DNA of 7,265 bases from an uncultured Bacteroidales bacterium (GTDB lineage: Bacteria > Bacteroidota > Bacteroidia > Bacteroidales > Paludibacteraceae), in contig CAIYTJ010000415.1 in NCBI GenBank assembly GCA_903929065.1, positions 1 through 7,265 of the forward strand, read 5' to 3'. Made by a program: the position numbers and the translations under genes. The notes beneath the pieces are model-generated. The model worked only from the letters and a program-made list of their open reading frames with translations, did no database searches and was not told where the DNA came from. Below, piece after piece: positions 6,534-7,265 of this stretch; the first letter of the stretch is position 1; every line of letters begins with the position of its first letter.

Positions 6534-6580
6534 CGTTACAAACGTTCAACCATTTACCCCTCGTTACAAACGAGGGGTAG
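6534..6580 (-). repeat. 47-bp hairpin repeat, copy A (upstream of the lipoprotein gene)
   Basis: This copy matches copy B (7219-7265) in the same orientation at 43 of 47 positions without gaps. The left part is CGTTACAAACG (6534-6544), a 4-bp mini-hairpin. The right part is a strong stem, TACCCCTCGTT (6555-6565) and AACGAGGGGTA (6569-6579) around a 3-nt loop. CGTTACAAACG occurs in both parts. It sits 6 bp after the stop of the wHTH/TM gene and 33 bp before the lipoprotein ATG. The layout resembles REP-type palindromic repeats, but no transposase is in view. Confidence 0.75.
6539..6570 (-). promoter_or_regulatory. Promoter-like pair inside repeat copy A
   Basis: Reading the minus strand, TTTG at 6570-6567, a 20-bp spacer, then AACGTTTG at 6546-6539. 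This fits the Bacteroidetes -33/-7 layout except that the first base of TAnnTTTG is A instead of T. Transcription would begin about 30 nt before the lipoprotein ATG. Copy B has the same two boxes at the same spacing. Confidence 0.4.
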
Positions 6581-6586
6581 TTTGCA

Positions 6587-7183
6587 CTAATTACTCACAA
6601 TCGTATCCACCGACAGCGTAGTAGTATCTGAATCATATGATGCATTTTCGTTACGCTCTGCATTAATGGGATTGGTGCCGGAGTTTTGCGAATTCATTTT
6701 CAGACTGTCGGAGGCGGTGGTATTGCCCTCCACTTTGTGGAAATGGTTAACCGACAATGCCAGTCCGACGAGCAGCAGCACAATCACGGTGATGTATAAA
6801 CCCTTATAGGTTTTCTTGTTTTCGAGTTCGTGAATCCTGTTTTTGCTTACTTCAAGCTCCAGTTCAAGTTCCTTGATGCGGAGTTCGTGCCCGAGCATAT
6901 CTTTATCGCGGGCAGCTTTTCCCTGATAGGCACCCGTAGCCACGAAATCATTTGCCGACGGAAGCGAATAATACGAATCATCGCCACCCGGAACGGCCCG
7001 GTGGGTAACGTATTTGTCTTTTTCCAGTTGGGACATAATGGGTTCCAGTTTCTCATCGCCCAGGCGAATGCCATACTGGCTTAAATACGCCTCGTGAATC
7101 CCTGCATACGTTATTCCCTTTTGGCTTTTATGAATCACGGTTAATACCTGATCCTGTTCTTTTAAATTTGTGGTGGTGGTCAT
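6587..7183 (-). CDS. Membrane-anchored protein with putative N-terminal winged helix and coiled coil
   Basis: 198 residues; no named family recognised. Residues 7-76 read like a winged helix: QDQVLTVIHKSQKGITYAGIH, then LEPIMSQLEKDKYVTHR and the hairpin-like AVPGGDDSYYSLP, with the spacing of a helix-turn-helix plus wing. Residues 91-124 form a probable coiled coil (LGHELRIKELELELEVSKNR and following). Residues 129-148 (LYITVIVLLLVGLALSVNHF) are a single membrane helix preceded by KKTYKG, so the N-terminus should be cytoplasmic. Residues 150-198 form a Ser/Thr/Asn-rich, probably disordered periplasmic tail. The design recalls membrane-bound one-component regulators such as ToxR/CadC, but sequence kinship to those is not claimed. 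The N-terminal domain could instead mediate protein contacts. Hairpin repeats lie just after its stop and 35 bp before its start. Gene reality is likely; DNA binding is inferred. Confidence 0.78.
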   Translation of the reverse strand: MTTTTNLKEQDQVLTVIHKSQKGITYAGIHEAYLSQYGIRLGDEKLEPIMSQLEKDKYVTHRAVPGGDDSYYSLPSANDFVATGAYQGKAARDKDMLGHELRIKELELELEVSKNRIHELENKKTYKGLYITVIVLLLVGLALSVNHFHKVEGNTTASDSLKMNSQNSGTNPINAERNENASYDSDTTTLSVDTIVSN

Positions 7184-7218
7184 ATTTTTTTTGATTTGGT
7201 TGTATTATGGGTTTATAT

Positions 7219-7265
7219 CGTTACAAACGTTCAATCGTTTACCCCTCGTTGCAAACGAGGGGGAG
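7219..7265 (-). repeat. 47-bp hairpin repeat, copy B (upstream of the wHTH/TM gene), reaching the window edge
   Basis: This is the partner of copy A at 6534-6580, in direct orientation, with four mismatches (at 7235, 7237, 7251 and 7263). The stem is CCCCTCGTT (7242-7250) and AACGAGGGG (7254-7262) around loop GCA. The loop change A to G and the two spacer changes leave the nine core stem pairs intact. It lies 35 bp before the ATG at 7183. It may extend past the window. Confidence 0.75.
7224..7255 (-). promoter_or_regulatory. Promoter-like pair inside repeat copy B
   Basis: Reading the minus strand, TTTG at 7255-7252 is followed after 20 bp by AACGTTTG at 7231-7224, the same boxes and spacing as in copy A. 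The first base of the -7 box is A rather than the consensus T. The predicted start would give a leader of about 30 nt for the gene starting at 7183. Confidence 0.4.

Noticed and set aside
6830..7084. Open frames on both strands overlapping the wHTH/TM gene
   Set aside because: Both sit inside the 198-residue gene, which has clear domain structure (coiled coil, membrane helix). The alternatives have none.
6534..7265. The two 47-bp repeats as CRISPR or as ends of an insertion sequence
   Set aside because: Only two copies, 685 bp apart, with a real gene between them that is not a transposase, and in direct rather than inverted orientation. No spacer structure.

Overview
The window looks like chromosomal DNA from a member of the Bacteroidetes, probably a propionate- or succinate-forming anaerobe of the Bacteroidales type. 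This rests on three things: a two-subunit methylmalonyl-CoA mutase, an ORF6N-domain gene of the kind common in this phylum, and promoter-like boxes matching the Bacteroidetes pattern (TTTG near -33, TAnnTTTG near -7) with A-rich leaders and no clear Shine-Dalgarno sequences. The genus cannot be fixed from this piece.

Left half (1-4504), all minus strand: the operon for methylmalonyl-CoA mutase. mutA (small, non-catalytic subunit) comes first, from 4504 down to 2609. mutB (large, catalytic, cobalamin-binding subunit) runs from 1915 off the left edge, with about 638 codons present and the extreme C-terminus missing. Between them, in the same direction, sits an unrelated ORF6N (phage-type, putative DNA-binding) gene at 2568-2002. 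A perfect 12-bp-arm palindrome overlaps the mutA stop codon and lies 16 bp ahead of the ORF6N start. A 23/25 copy of the same 25-mer lies inside the ORF6N coding sequence. This is the most striking signal in the window.

Middle (4505-6079), plus strand: a divergent intergenic region with a TAATTTTG box facing each way, then a probable operon of three small genes: an SRPBCC ligand-binding-fold protein, a TspO/MBR membrane protein (start corrected to 5143), and a DUF1003 two-helix membrane protein.

Right part (6080-7265), minus strand: a small lipoprotein (6500-6096) and a membrane-anchored protein with a probable N-terminal winged helix, coiled coil, one transmembrane helix and a Ser/Thr/Asn-rich tail (7183-6587). 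Each is preceded, 33-35 bp before its start codon, by a copy of the same 47-bp hairpin repeat (43/47 identical). The repeat contains a plausible terminator-like stem and, reading toward each gene, a TTTG-N20-AACGTTTG promoter-like pair. It may therefore act as a portable terminator/promoter joint.

No tRNA, rRNA, CRISPR array or insertion sequence was seen. No stretch longer than 300 bases lacks a gene.
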